Source: Acinetobacter equi (GTDB taxonomy: Bacteria > Pseudomonadota > Gammaproteobacteria > Pseudomonadales > Moraxellaceae). From it: DNA of 64,000 nt. The translations under genes and the position numbers were made by a program. Shown here piece after piece: positions 56,381-64,000 of the stretch (position 1 is its first letter; the number at the start of each line of letters is the position of its first letter). Under the pieces are notes generated by a model. The model saw only the letters and a list, made by a program, of their open reading frames with translations. It was not told the origin of the DNA and searched no databases. The DNA lies in NCBI RefSeq assembly GCF_001307195.1, contig NZ_CP012808.1:1550001-1614000 (forward strand), in the 5' to 3' direction.

Positions 56381-57130
56381 ATGCAATTCGTAGAAGGGTT
56401 ACCAGCAGGAATTTATGTTGGTCAAACCACAATTCATCACGAAAAAATGGAACCTTCGCAAAAAGCGGAATTAGCTGGTTTTAATTTGGCATTGCATGTT
56501 AATGATGATCCTGCACGTGTTCAGCAACACCGAATGAATCTTTTGGAAGATTTTAGATCATTTGGTGTGAATAAAATGACATGGATGACACAAACGCATA
56601 GCACAATTTGCCATACCATCAATGAAGAGCTTCCATTCCTTGCTTTAGAGGGAGATGGTTTAGTGACTCAAAAAGCAGGTCATGCACTTATGATGATGAC
56701 TGCAGATTGTTTGCCTATAGTTCTAGGAAATGAGGATGGAACTGAAGTTGCTAATTTGCATGCAGGGTGGCGTGGTTTGGCAAATGGTATTGTTGAAAAT
56801 ACTATTTCTGAAATGAAAACTCAGCCAACTTGGGCATGGATGGGTGCTGCAATTAGCCAGTCTTGTTTTGAGATTGGTGAAGAAGTAAAAGATACGTTTT
56901 GCCATAAATATGCTGAATTAGAGATTGCTTTTAAAGCAGGGGAAAAAGCTGGAAAGTTTTATGCCGACTTATATGAAATTGCACGTTATATTTTAAATCT
57001 TCAAGGTGTAACGTTGGTTTTGGGTGGAGATCAATGCTCATATACGCAGGCAGATCAATATTTTTCTTACCGCCGTGAAGCAAAAACAGGAAGAATGGCA
57101 ACATTCGTTTTTATACGTTCAAGATGTTAA
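56381..57130 (+). CDS. pgeF: Peptidoglycan editing factor PgeF (YfiH, DUF152)
   Basis: A 249-residue multicopper-laccase-like protein that removes wrongly built peptidoglycan precursors. Zinc/copper ligand motifs are QTHS (His), TADCLPI (Cys) and NLHAGWRG (His). AGGATAGGG precedes the ATG. It follows rluD by 24 bases and is likely co-transcribed. Confidence 0.92.
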   Translation: MQFVEGLPAGIYVGQTTIHHEKMEPSQKAELAGFNLALHVNDDPARVQQHRMNLLEDFRSFGVNKMTWMTQTHSTICHTINEELPFLALEGDGLVTQKAGHALMMMTADCLPIVLGNEDGTEVANLHAGWRGLANGIVENTISEMKTQPTWAWMGAAISQSCFEIGEEVKDTFCHKYAELEIAFKAGEKAGKFYADLYEIARYILNLQGVTLVLGGDQCSYTQADQYFSYRREAKTGRMATFVFIRSRC

Positions 57131-57161
57131 ACTTGAGTAAATCTCTTGGTTTTTAGTTGTT

Positions 57162-57713
57162 ATGTCAGTGTCTGCTTCATCTCTTGCGATTGTTTATCAT
57201 AGTCCTTATGGACACACTCAAAAAGTTGCCGAATGGATTGCTCAAGGTGCTTTAACGTCTTTACAGCGCGTTGTTGTGATGAATGTTGAAAGCGTTGATT
57301 GGGATTATTTAGATGTGGCTGATGCGATAGTATTTGGTTGCCCAACTTATATGGGGAGCTTGAGTGCAGCGATGAAGCTCTTTATGGAACAATCTTCTAA
57401 GCGTTGGTTAGCAAGAACTTGGCAAGGGAAGTTGGCAGCTGGATTTACCAATGGTGGTGGATTAAGCGGAGATAAATTAGCCGTATTACAACAAATTAAT
57501 TTATTTGCGATGCAACATGGCATGCTTTGGACGGGTTTGCCTATTATGCCAACTGGGCGTAGTGTGACTGATTTAAACCGTATGTCTAGCTTCTTGGGGT
57601 TAATGACTCAATCTGATAATGCTCCTGTGGACGTAACGCCACCAAAAGGTGATTTAGAAACGGCTTTTTACTTTGGTGAGCATATCGCACAAACTATTGT
57701 ACGAATTAAATAA
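57162..57713 (+). CDS. Flavodoxin/WrbA-like NAD(P)H reductase family protein
   Basis: A 183-residue FMN-binding flavodoxin fold: N-terminal phosphate loop YHSPYGHTQKVAE, then VFGCPTYMGSLSAAMKLFM and TNGGGLSGDKLAVLQQ. Such proteins reduce quinones or act in redox supply. Ordinary single gene after pgeF, 31 bases away. Confidence 0.88.
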   Translation: MSVSASSLAIVYHSPYGHTQKVAEWIAQGALTSLQRVVVMNVESVDWDYLDVADAIVFGCPTYMGSLSAAMKLFMEQSSKRWLARTWQGKLAAGFTNGGGLSGDKLAVLQQINLFAMQHGMLWTGLPIMPTGRSVTDLNRMSSFLGLMTQSDNAPVDVTPPKGDLETAFYFGEHIAQTIVRIK

Positions 57714-57723
57714 TATTTATCTC

Positions 57724-57769
57724 TCCCTTTTTAGTAATTTGAAAGATGTTTACTAAAAGGGGATTTTTA
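57724..57769 (+). terminator. Terminator of the flavodoxin gene
   Basis: TCCCTTTTTAGTAA-loop-TTTACTAAAAGGGGATTTTT, a long stem and T run. The remaining bases to 58014 hold nothing else visible except the permease leader. Confidence 0.85.
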
Positions 57770-58014
57770 TAATAAAAATATTTTATTAACTGAACTGATG
57801 TTTTTGTTGGGTTAAATATAAAATTGAAAAAATATTGATCTATAAAAATAAGTGAATAAACAAAAAATGATTAGAGATGATGATGACTCAAATTTATTAT
57901 TTTTTACTTTGAAATCGCATGTCATCGATTAGGTAAATTTATTTAACATTCTAGACTAGGTTATCTTTTCAAAAGGATTTACAATCCATTTTTTATTTAT
58001 GGAGAGGATGTGTT

Positions 58015-59373
58015 TTGCACAACGAGGCTCCCAAACTTCAGCGAGTTTTAAAAAACCGCCATATCCAATTGATTGCCATGGGTGGTGCAATTGGTACGGG
58101 ACTGTTTTTAGGTTCTGCGCATATTATTCAATCAGCTGGTCCTTCTATTTTGTTGGGATACGCAATCGGTGGTTTAATTGCTTTTTTGATTATGCGTCAA
58201 CTTGGTGAAATGATTGTTCATGAACCAGTGACAGGTTCATTTAGTTATTTCGCTTTTAAATACTGGGGTAAATTCTCTGGTTTTTTAACAGGTTGGAATT
58301 ACTGGATTTTGTATATTCTAGTAGCAATGACTGAGTTGACAGCCATAGGTAAATATATAAATTGGTGGTGGCCACATATTCCTGCATGGAGCTCGGTACT
58401 ATTTTTCTTCGTCATTGTTACGATTTTAAATTTGGCTAATGTTCGAATTTATGGTGAGTCAGAGTTTTGGTTATCTATGATCAAGGTTTTGGCTATTGTT
58501 GCTATGATTGTCTTTGGTCTTTATTTAATTGTTACCGCTGGTGCAGATTCAACAATATCAATCAGTAATTTGTGGTCACATGGTGGCTTTTTCCCGAATG
58601 GCTTTTCAGGTTTATTCTACATGCTTGCATTTATGATGTTTGCATTTGGTGGTATTGAACTGATTAGTATGGCTGCTGCTGAAACGGAAAATCCTGAAAA
58701 AAATATTCCAAAAGCTGTTAATCAAACAGTGATTCGAATTTTCCTTTTCTATATTTGTTCTTTAGCGATTTTATTATCTCTTGTACCTTGGAATCAGTTA
58801 GATTTAGGTGATTTAGAACATAGTCCATTTGTTATGATCTTTAATAAGATTGGCATTGAGTGGGCTGCACATTTGCTTAATTTCATTATTTTGACAGCAT
58901 CATTGTCTGTTTGTAATAGTGGGATGTATGCCAATAGTCGTATGTTACTTGGTTTGGCAGAACAAGGTAATGCGCCAAAAGTATTTAAGAAAGTCAATAA
59001 ACAAGGCGTTCCAGTTAATGCAGCTTTGTTCTCAGCATTTTTAATTTTTGGTTGTGTATTGTTAAATTATTTTGTGCCTGAAAAAGCATTAAGTTATTTA
59101 ATTTATATTGTTGTTGGTGCTGCTGTTTTAAATTGGATGATGATTAGCTTAATTCATCTTAAATTTAAACGTGCAATGAAACATGAAGGCACACAAACTA
59201 AGTTCCCTGCATTATTTTCACCGATAAGTAATTATCTTGTACTCGCATTTATGTGTGTGATTTTATACATTATGTGGTATCAAGGTTTTATGATTTCTGT
59301 GTTAATTCTACCTGTGTGGATTCTTCTATTGTTTATCTTATATATAGTGCTTGGTATTCAAAAAGAAAAATAA
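58015..59373 (+). CDS. Aromatic-amino-acid-type permease (AroP/PheP-like, APC)
   Basis: A 452-residue 12-helix permease. Its N-terminus (RVLKNRHIQLIAMGGAIGTG) and the GWNYWILYILVAMTELTAIG segment match AroP/PheP. The start is a TTG at 58015, with GGAGAGGA upstream and no ATG in frame nearby. A different frame containing ATG overlaps the leader and is not used. Substrate tryptophan/tyrosine/phenylalanine is inferred. Confidence 0.87.
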   Translation: MHNEAPKLQRVLKNRHIQLIAMGGAIGTGLFLGSAHIIQSAGPSILLGYAIGGLIAFLIMRQLGEMIVHEPVTGSFSYFAFKYWGKFSGFLTGWNYWILYILVAMTELTAIGKYINWWWPHIPAWSSVLFFFVIVTILNLANVRIYGESEFWLSMIKVLAIVAMIVFGLYLIVTAGADSTISISNLWSHGGFFPNGFSGLFYMLAFMMFAFGGIELISMAAAETENPEKNIPKAVNQTVIRIFLFYICSLAILLSLVPWNQLDLGDLEHSPFVMIFNKIGIEWAAHLLNFIILTASLSVCNSGMYANSRMLLGLAEQGNAPKVFKKVNKQGVPVNAALFSAFLIFGCVLLNYFVPEKALSYLIYIVVGAAVLNWMMISLIHLKFKRAMKHEGTQTKFPALFSPISNYLVLAFMCVILYIMWYQGFMISVLILPVWILLLFILYIVLGIQKEK

Positions 59374-59389
59374 GAACATGTGCTTAAGT

Positions 59390-59418
59390 AAAAACCCCGA
59401 TTTTATATCGGGGTTTTT
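59390..59418 (+). terminator. Terminator of the AroP-like gene
   Basis: AAAAACCCCGAT-loop-ATCGGGGTTTTT, also readable from the smpB side. Confidence 0.9.
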
Positions 59419-59462
59419 GTATTTGATTTAGGACTAAGTTTAAGAGCACTTAAATAATAAAA

Positions 59463-59939
59463 TTACTTATGGAATATACGTGCTTTATCGCGTTGCCAAT
59501 CGCGATCTTTTTCTGTGGCACGTTTATCGTGAAGTTGTTTTCCTTTAACTAAAGCAATTTCAAGTTTTGCCAAACGTCCTTTCCAATAACAAGCTAAAGG
59601 AACACATGCATAACCTTTTTGGTTAACTGCACCTAATAGTTTTTCAATTTGGCGACGGTTTAAAAGTAATTTACGCGTTCTACGTGCTTCTGGAACAACG
59701 TGAGTTGATGCGCTGAGTAAAGGTTGAATTTGAGCACCAAATAAATATGCCTCACCATTTTTAAAAGTAATATAACTTTCCGTGAGCGTCATACGACCTG
59801 CACGTAAAGATTTAACTTCCCAACCTTCTAAAGAAAGACCTGCTTCAAATTTTTCTTCAATAAAAAAATCATGACGTGCGCGTTTATTTTGCGCAATCGT
59901 GCTGCTGGTATTTTTTTTAACTACTATTGCCTTTGCCAT
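59463..59939 (-). CDS. smpB: SsrA-binding protein SmpB
   Basis: A 158-residue partner of tmRNA for ribosome rescue. Conserved: [30 protein letters not shown] and the basic C-terminal tail [17 protein letters not shown]. Confidence 0.96.
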   Translation of the reverse strand: MAKAIVVKKNTSSTIAQNKRARHDFFIEEKFEAGLSLEGWEVKSLRAGRMTLTESYITFKNGEAYLFGAQIQPLLSASTHVVPEARRTRKLLLNRRQIEKLLGAVNQKGYACVPLACYWKGRLAKLEIALVKGKQLHDKRATEKDRDWQRDKARIFHK

Positions 59940-60109
59940 AATGAAATACTTCCAAAGTTAGGCATATTGTGCCCCAAATTGTACTTTAAAGACAATTACT
60001 AAATGGAATGAAGATAATAATTAAGAAAATTGCATTATTTATAGATAAATTTGTGAGTATTATTCACTAAAAAAACAACTTTTTGTTAAAATGCACGTCT
60101 ACAAAATAA

Positions 60110-60616
<507 letters not shown>

Positions 60617-60617
60617 A

Positions 60618-60881
60618 GTGTCATTATATATTACAGATGAATGTATCAATTGTGATGTTTGTGAACCAGTGTGTCCAAACGAAGCAATTTATATGGGTGA
60701 GTTGATTTATGAAATTCATCCAGATTTATGCACAGAGTGTGTAGGTCATTATGATAAACCACAGTGTCAAATTTTTTGTCCAGTGGACTGTATTCCGTTA
60801 GATCCTAACCATGTAGAAACTCAGGATCAGTTAATGGAAAAGTATAAAAATCTAATTGCTCAAAAAAGCACAAGCAATTAG
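60618..60881 (+). CDS. 2[4Fe-4S] ferredoxin, YfhL type
   Basis: An 87-residue ferredoxin beginning with GTG at 60618, with AAGG eight bases upstream inside coaD. Cluster 1 ligands are C9, C12, C15 and C19; cluster 2 uses C38, C41, C50, C54 with the eight-residue insertion characteristic of YfhL-like ferredoxins, plus C58. Serves low-potential electron transfer. A small inverted repeat AATTGCT/AGCAATT (60854-60879) with a T run spans its stop and may terminate coaD-yfhL transcription. Confidence 0.9.
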   Translation: MSLYITDECINCDVCEPVCPNEAIYMGELIYEIHPDLCTECVGHYDKPQCQIFCPVDCIPLDPNHVETQDQLMEKYKNLIAQKSTSN

Positions 60882-60906
60882 TTTCATTTTTTGTTAATAT
60901 GCGCGA

Positions 60907-61285
<379 letters not shown>

Positions 61286-61314
61286 AATTTTGTACAAACA
61301 GTGCATGAAGGGTC

Positions 61315-61343
61315 TTGACGTTAGTTTAAATACGGAAGATAAT
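61315..61343 (+). promoter_or_regulatory. Promoter of tRNA-Met copy 1
   Basis: TTGACG (61315-61320), 17-base spacer, GATAAT (61338-61343), 16 bases before the tRNA; a GC-rich discriminator (GCGCGC) suggests stringent control. Confidence 0.75.
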
Positions 61344-61358
61344 GCGCGCACAGTTTAC

Positions 61359-61435
61359 GGCTATGTAGCTCAGTTGGTTAGAGCACCGCACTCATAATGC
61401 GGGGGTCACAAGTTCAAGTCTCGTCATAGCCACCA
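61359..61435 (+). tRNA. tRNA-Met(CAT), elongator type, copy 1
   Basis: 77 bases, CCA encoded; acceptor GGCTATG/CATAGCC, D-loop with GTTGGTT, anticodon CAT, T-arm AAGTTCAAGTC. The paired first position (G-C) marks the elongator, not initiator, form. Confidence 0.93.
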
Positions 61436-61442
61436 TTTTTAT

Positions 61443-61473
61443 AGACCACATTCCTAAATGTGGTCTTTTTTTT
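61443..61473 (+). terminator. Terminator of tRNA-Met copy 1
   Basis: AGACCACATT-CCT-AAATGTGGTCTTTTTTTT; repeated exactly after copy 2. Confidence 0.9.
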
Positions 61474-61599
61474 CTAGATTTTTAGTGGTTAAGTTATTTT
61501 TGAATTACATCTAAATTAAATAAACTTACATAAGAAGAACTTGGATTGAATAATAGTTGATGGAGGTTTGGACGTATCTATAAATCATAATTTTTTGAT

Positions 61600-61919
61600 T
61601 CATTTAGATGCGCGAGACCAAAATGATGAGTAGTTATAAATTGGACTTGATTGATTTTGAATGATTGAATAATGTCTGGATATTGTTGAATCTCTTTTAA
61701 CTAATACTTGTTTATCTTCTGTTGTTTTAATTGTGTTTGAGTTATCTGCATGAATAATCAGGATGTTAGATTGATATAACTGATCATTAAAAAATGCTGA
61801 TTTTGCTGAATTTGTAAATTTTTAACATTTGGAATTATTATGTTTTCTACGGTATCTTGGCTTTGGTAAAAGTTATAAGTATTTCAGATAAAGACTAAAG
61901 TTGCTATTCTTCCAAAAAT
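61600..61919 (-). pseudogene. Decayed coding stretch between the two tRNA-Met genes
   Basis: On the minus strand, peptides such as ADNSNTIKTTEDKQVLVKRD and NIIIPNVKNLQIQQ appear in different frames, interrupted by stops and shifts, ending at TGA (61600-61602). It looks like the tail end of a longer decayed gene following the RDD relic. No family recognised. Confidence 0.4.
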
Positions 61920-61933
61920 ATAAAAATGATATT

Positions 61934-62435
61934 TCAAATGGGGCGCTGCATTCCTTGAATTTTTTTTAATACTTGTGTCTGTAATGGTAAATCGTGAAAT
62001 GATTGTTGCGTATGTTGATTAAAAATAATGAAATATATATTAATTAATACAATGTTAATGAAAAGGGAGTATAAAAAACAGTAAAAAATGGAACTATAAA
62101 AAGAAGTTTTTAATAAGGGATGTAAGCATAATGATAATACATGCACGTAGAAATGATGTAGTGAGCTTGATTGATTGTGCTTGTAAAGATGCTACTCTGA
62201 TTCTACAAAGTAATTTTCCAATTGTTTTACCTTGATTTAATTGACTATTAAATATTGCAAAATAAAAAAGGCAAAATAGTATGCCGAATAAATTGAATAT
62301 TAGTGTGTTAGAAATATATTCATGTAAATTTTTAGTTATAAATGCACAAATGGTGATTAAAACGATATTTTCAATAATAAAAGAAAATATTCTTTGAAAA
62401 CAAAGAATAATATATTGTTTTTTTGCATAGTTGAA
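61934..62435 (-). pseudogene. RDD-family membrane protein relic with frameshifts
   Basis: Reading the minus strand, one frame gives the RDD central motif NQGKTIGKLLCRIRV and LRACIIIMLTS, ending at TAG in a T-rich run; the other frame continues with two hydrophobic stretches and the RDD tail HTQQSFHDLPLQTQVLKK to 61934. So at least one frameshift, near 62095-62115, separates the two halves; a second probably lies at the A7 run near 62420, just after an in-frame ATG (62428). RDD proteins are membrane proteins of varied, mostly unknown function. Confidence 0.65.
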
Positions 62436-62625
62436 TCATCTTTATCTGATTTTAATGTTTAAAAGTATTACTAAGTGAAATTGTTGTTGGTTAAGTATGT
62501 GACTATTGATTTTAATTTAAATCACATTATTTTTAAATATTGTGACTTGTTTTAATTTTAACTTGATAGTTAGTTTAAATTTTCATTTTATCGATTAAAG
62601 TGTGAACATTTGAATTGTAAAGTTC

Positions 62626-62654
62626 TTGACGTCCGGTCTTGAAATCTAGATAAT
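62626..62654 (+). promoter_or_regulatory. Promoter of tRNA-Met copy 2
   Basis: TTGACG (62626-62631), 17-base spacer, GATAAT (62649-62654); same boxes as copy 1 although the spacer sequence has diverged. Confidence 0.75.
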
Positions 62655-62669
62655 GCGAACACAGTTTAT

Positions 62670-62746
62670 GGCTATGTAGCTCAGTTGGTTAGAGCACCGC
62701 ACTCATAATGCGGGGGTCACAAGTTCAAGTCTCGTCATAGCCACCA
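62670..62746 (+). tRNA. tRNA-Met(CAT), elongator type, copy 2
   Basis: 77 bases identical to copy 1, with intact promoter and terminator, so it is probably functional. Confidence 0.93.
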
Positions 62747-62753
62747 TTTTTAT

Positions 62754-62783
62754 AGACCACATTCCTAAATGTGGTCTTTTTTT
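62754..62783 (+). terminator. Terminator of tRNA-Met copy 2
   Basis: AGACCACATT-CCT-AAATGTGGTCTTTTTTT, identical to that after copy 1. Confidence 0.9.
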
Positions 62784-62896
62784 ATCTGTGCTTTTTTATT
62801 TACAGATTTTCTTCTTACTTAACTTATTAGAGCACTCCGAATAATATAAGAAACCTTTATCTAAAATGAGTAAAATGACATGGCATTTTTATAGGG

Positions 62897-63631
62897 ATGA
62901 ATGTTGTGAAAATTTTATTGATTACAGGTTGGGGTGGTGGTACTCAGCTATTATCGGCACTAAAACAAAATTTAGAACAACAAGCAGATCAAGTTGAATT
63001 AATCAATATTTTTAATATTCTTGATCCTGAAGTATTGCAAAAACATGTTCAGCAAGCACAAGCCTTTGATGTCATTATGGGTTGGTCTTTGGGTGGGCAA
63101 TTGGCAACAATTCTGGTGAATCAAATACAACAACAATATCAACAACATAAGATTTTGATTACATTGGGCTCAAATCCATGTTTTGTTCAAAATAGTGATT
63201 GGCAATATGCAATGTCTGAATCGACATTCGAACAATTCAAAATGTCCTTTTATGCAGATGCGATTACAACACTTAAAAAATTTGGTTTTATGGTATGCCA
63301 AGGTGTACAAACTGCTAAAGAAGATTTTAAAAAATTACAAAGTTTAATACGAGCTCAAAATATTGAACTTTTAAAACAAGGTTTGGATGAACTAGAACAG
63401 TTGAATAATGTAAATATCTTAAAACAATATACTGGAAATCAATATCATATTTTTTCGAAGCAAGATTATTTAGTTAGTTACAAAATTGCTGAAAAACTAC
63501 AGAATTTAGATGCAAAGTTTTTAGAAGTGGATTTAATTCATGGCTCACATGGTTTCCCATTATTTTTTGCTGAAGAAGTAAGTTGTAAAATATTCCAATA
63601 TTTAAAAAAAATCCAACAAAGAAGTGAATAA
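62897..63631 (+). CDS. bioH: BioH-like alpha/beta hydrolase
   Basis: A 244-residue hydrolase. The nucleophile is S64 in MGWSLGGQLA; D190 (SKQDYLV) and H215 or H218 (HGSHGF) complete the triad. After the nucleophile the pattern LGSNPCFVQNSDWQYAM resembles BioH, which removes the methyl of pimeloyl-ACP ester in biotin synthesis. bioA follows 80 bases downstream, which supports this. An ATG at 62897 and a GTG at 62906 are both possible starts. Confidence 0.78.
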   Translation: MNVVKILLITGWGGGTQLLSALKQNLEQQADQVELINIFNILDPEVLQKHVQQAQAFDVIMGWSLGGQLATILVNQIQQQYQQHKILITLGSNPCFVQNSDWQYAMSESTFEQFKMSFYADAITTLKKFGFMVCQGVQTAKEDFKKLQSLIRAQNIELLKQGLDELEQLNNVNILKQYTGNQYHIFSKQDYLVSYKIAEKLQNLDAKFLEVDLIHGSHGFPLFFAEEVSCKIFQYLKKIQQRSE

Positions 63632-63711
63632 GTGGTTTTTATCGCAATTACTTTTTTTTTTAAGCAAGGTTAAGCTCTTTATATATTGTTTAATCTAGCT
63701 TGGAGTGCAGG

Positions 63712-64000
63712 ATGATCAATTTATCAGATCAGCAATTTGATCAAGAACATCTTTGGCATCCTTATACATCAATGATTGATCCTTTACCGACATTTAAGGT
63801 AAAGCGAGCATTTGGTGTAACAATAGAGTTAGATGATGGTCAGCAACTAATTGATGGAATGTCATCTTGGTGGTGTGTGATTCATGGTTATAACCACCCT
63901 GAATTAAATCATGCAATCACATCTCAATTAGAACAAATGTCTCATGTGATGTTTGGTGGTTTAACACATCAACCAGCAATTGATTTGGGGCGACTTCTTT
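63712..64000 (+). CDS. bioA: DAPA aminotransferase, 5' part only
   Basis: PLP-dependent aminotransferase that makes 7,8-diaminopelargonate for biotin. The visible 96 codons contain [20 protein letters not shown] and [17 protein letters not shown], diagnostic of BioA. GGAG precedes the ATG at 63712. The rest lies outside the window. Confidence 0.93.
   Translation, partial: MINLSDQQFDQEHLWHPYTSMIDPLPTFKVKRAFGVTIELDDGQQLIDGMSSWWCVIHGYNHPELNHAITSQLEQMSHVMFGGLTHQPAIDLGRLL

Noticed and set aside
57999..58208. 69-codon frame starting with ATG in the AroP-like leader
   Set aside because: Out of frame with the permease; the permease starts at a TTG preceded by GGAGAGGA.
61359..62746. tRNA-Met pair as att sites of an integrated element
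   Set aside because: Integration usually duplicates only a 3' part of the tRNA; here promoter, whole tRNA and terminator are repeated, and no integrase or its relic was recognised. Kept only as a possible recombination hotspot.

Overview
The window looks like chromosomal DNA of an AT-rich gammaproteobacterium, almost certainly Acinetobacter. The evidence is an Acinetobacter-style OmpA (trimmed barrel, Val/Pro/Glu linker, peptidoglycan-binding domain), an hca/van block for hydroxycinnamate and vanillate, and the order hemA / TPR protein-lolB-ispE-tRNA-Gln-prs-rplY-pth. Most of the window is ordinary core genome. The accessory material is patchy and much of it is decaying.

Layout. 1-5.5 kb: aromatic catabolism. 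HcaA (cut by the window edge) makes hydroxybenzaldehydes from hydroxycinnamoyl-CoA; HcaK-type permease, HcaR and VanR follow, and VanAB demethylates vanillate. A VanR-type palindrome lies on the vanA -10 box. 5.6-7.1 kb: an ArsR/BigR-like repressor divergent from two YeeE/YedE sulfur-transport half proteins, followed by only the tail of a Blh-like persulfide dioxygenase. 7.2-19.9 kb: small membrane proteins, an AraC regulator, sulfite reductase plus its DUF934 partner, thiolase, pseudopilin, OmpA, an OmpA-like lipoprotein, a lysine-type permease, RsmC and XanP. 20-31.5 kb: TypA, MscL, a gene broken by one stop codon, PpiC/MutM, an OprB porin, an old-yellow-enzyme reductase, an AEC carrier, and a divergent NCS1 permease/hydantoin-racemase pair. 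31.6-45 kb: YgfZ, envelope proteins, a solitary AcnD, a large unknown gene split by one stop codon, a 47-residue zinc ribbon, RluA, RraB, YjdM and other small proteins. 44.6-60.9 kb: housekeeping genes (panD, pth, rplY, prs, four tRNA-Gln, ispE, lolB, TPR protein, hemA, dnaG, bamD, rluD, pgeF, aroP-like, smpB, coaD, ferredoxin). 60.9-64 kb: RNase P RNA, two copies of tRNA-Met(CAT) with the same promoter and terminator flanking about 1.2 kb of decayed genes (one an RDD-family membrane protein), then bioH-like and bioA (cut by the window edge).

How the genes work together. The left end turns ferulate/coumarate-type lignin monomers into protocatechuate precursors under two local repressors. The ArsR/YeeE/YedE block is probably a sulfide or persulfide response that has lost its enzyme. 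The lolB-to-pth block combines outer-membrane lipoprotein sorting, isoprenoid and PRPP synthesis, tRNA-Gln supply and peptidyl-tRNA recycling.

The least explained objects are the split gene at 36614-38398 (nuclease-like signature, defence-like character, inference only), the compositionally distinct intergenic block at 40190-40400, and the tRNA-Met-bounded gene graveyard. I found no CRISPR array, intact insertion sequence or prophage.
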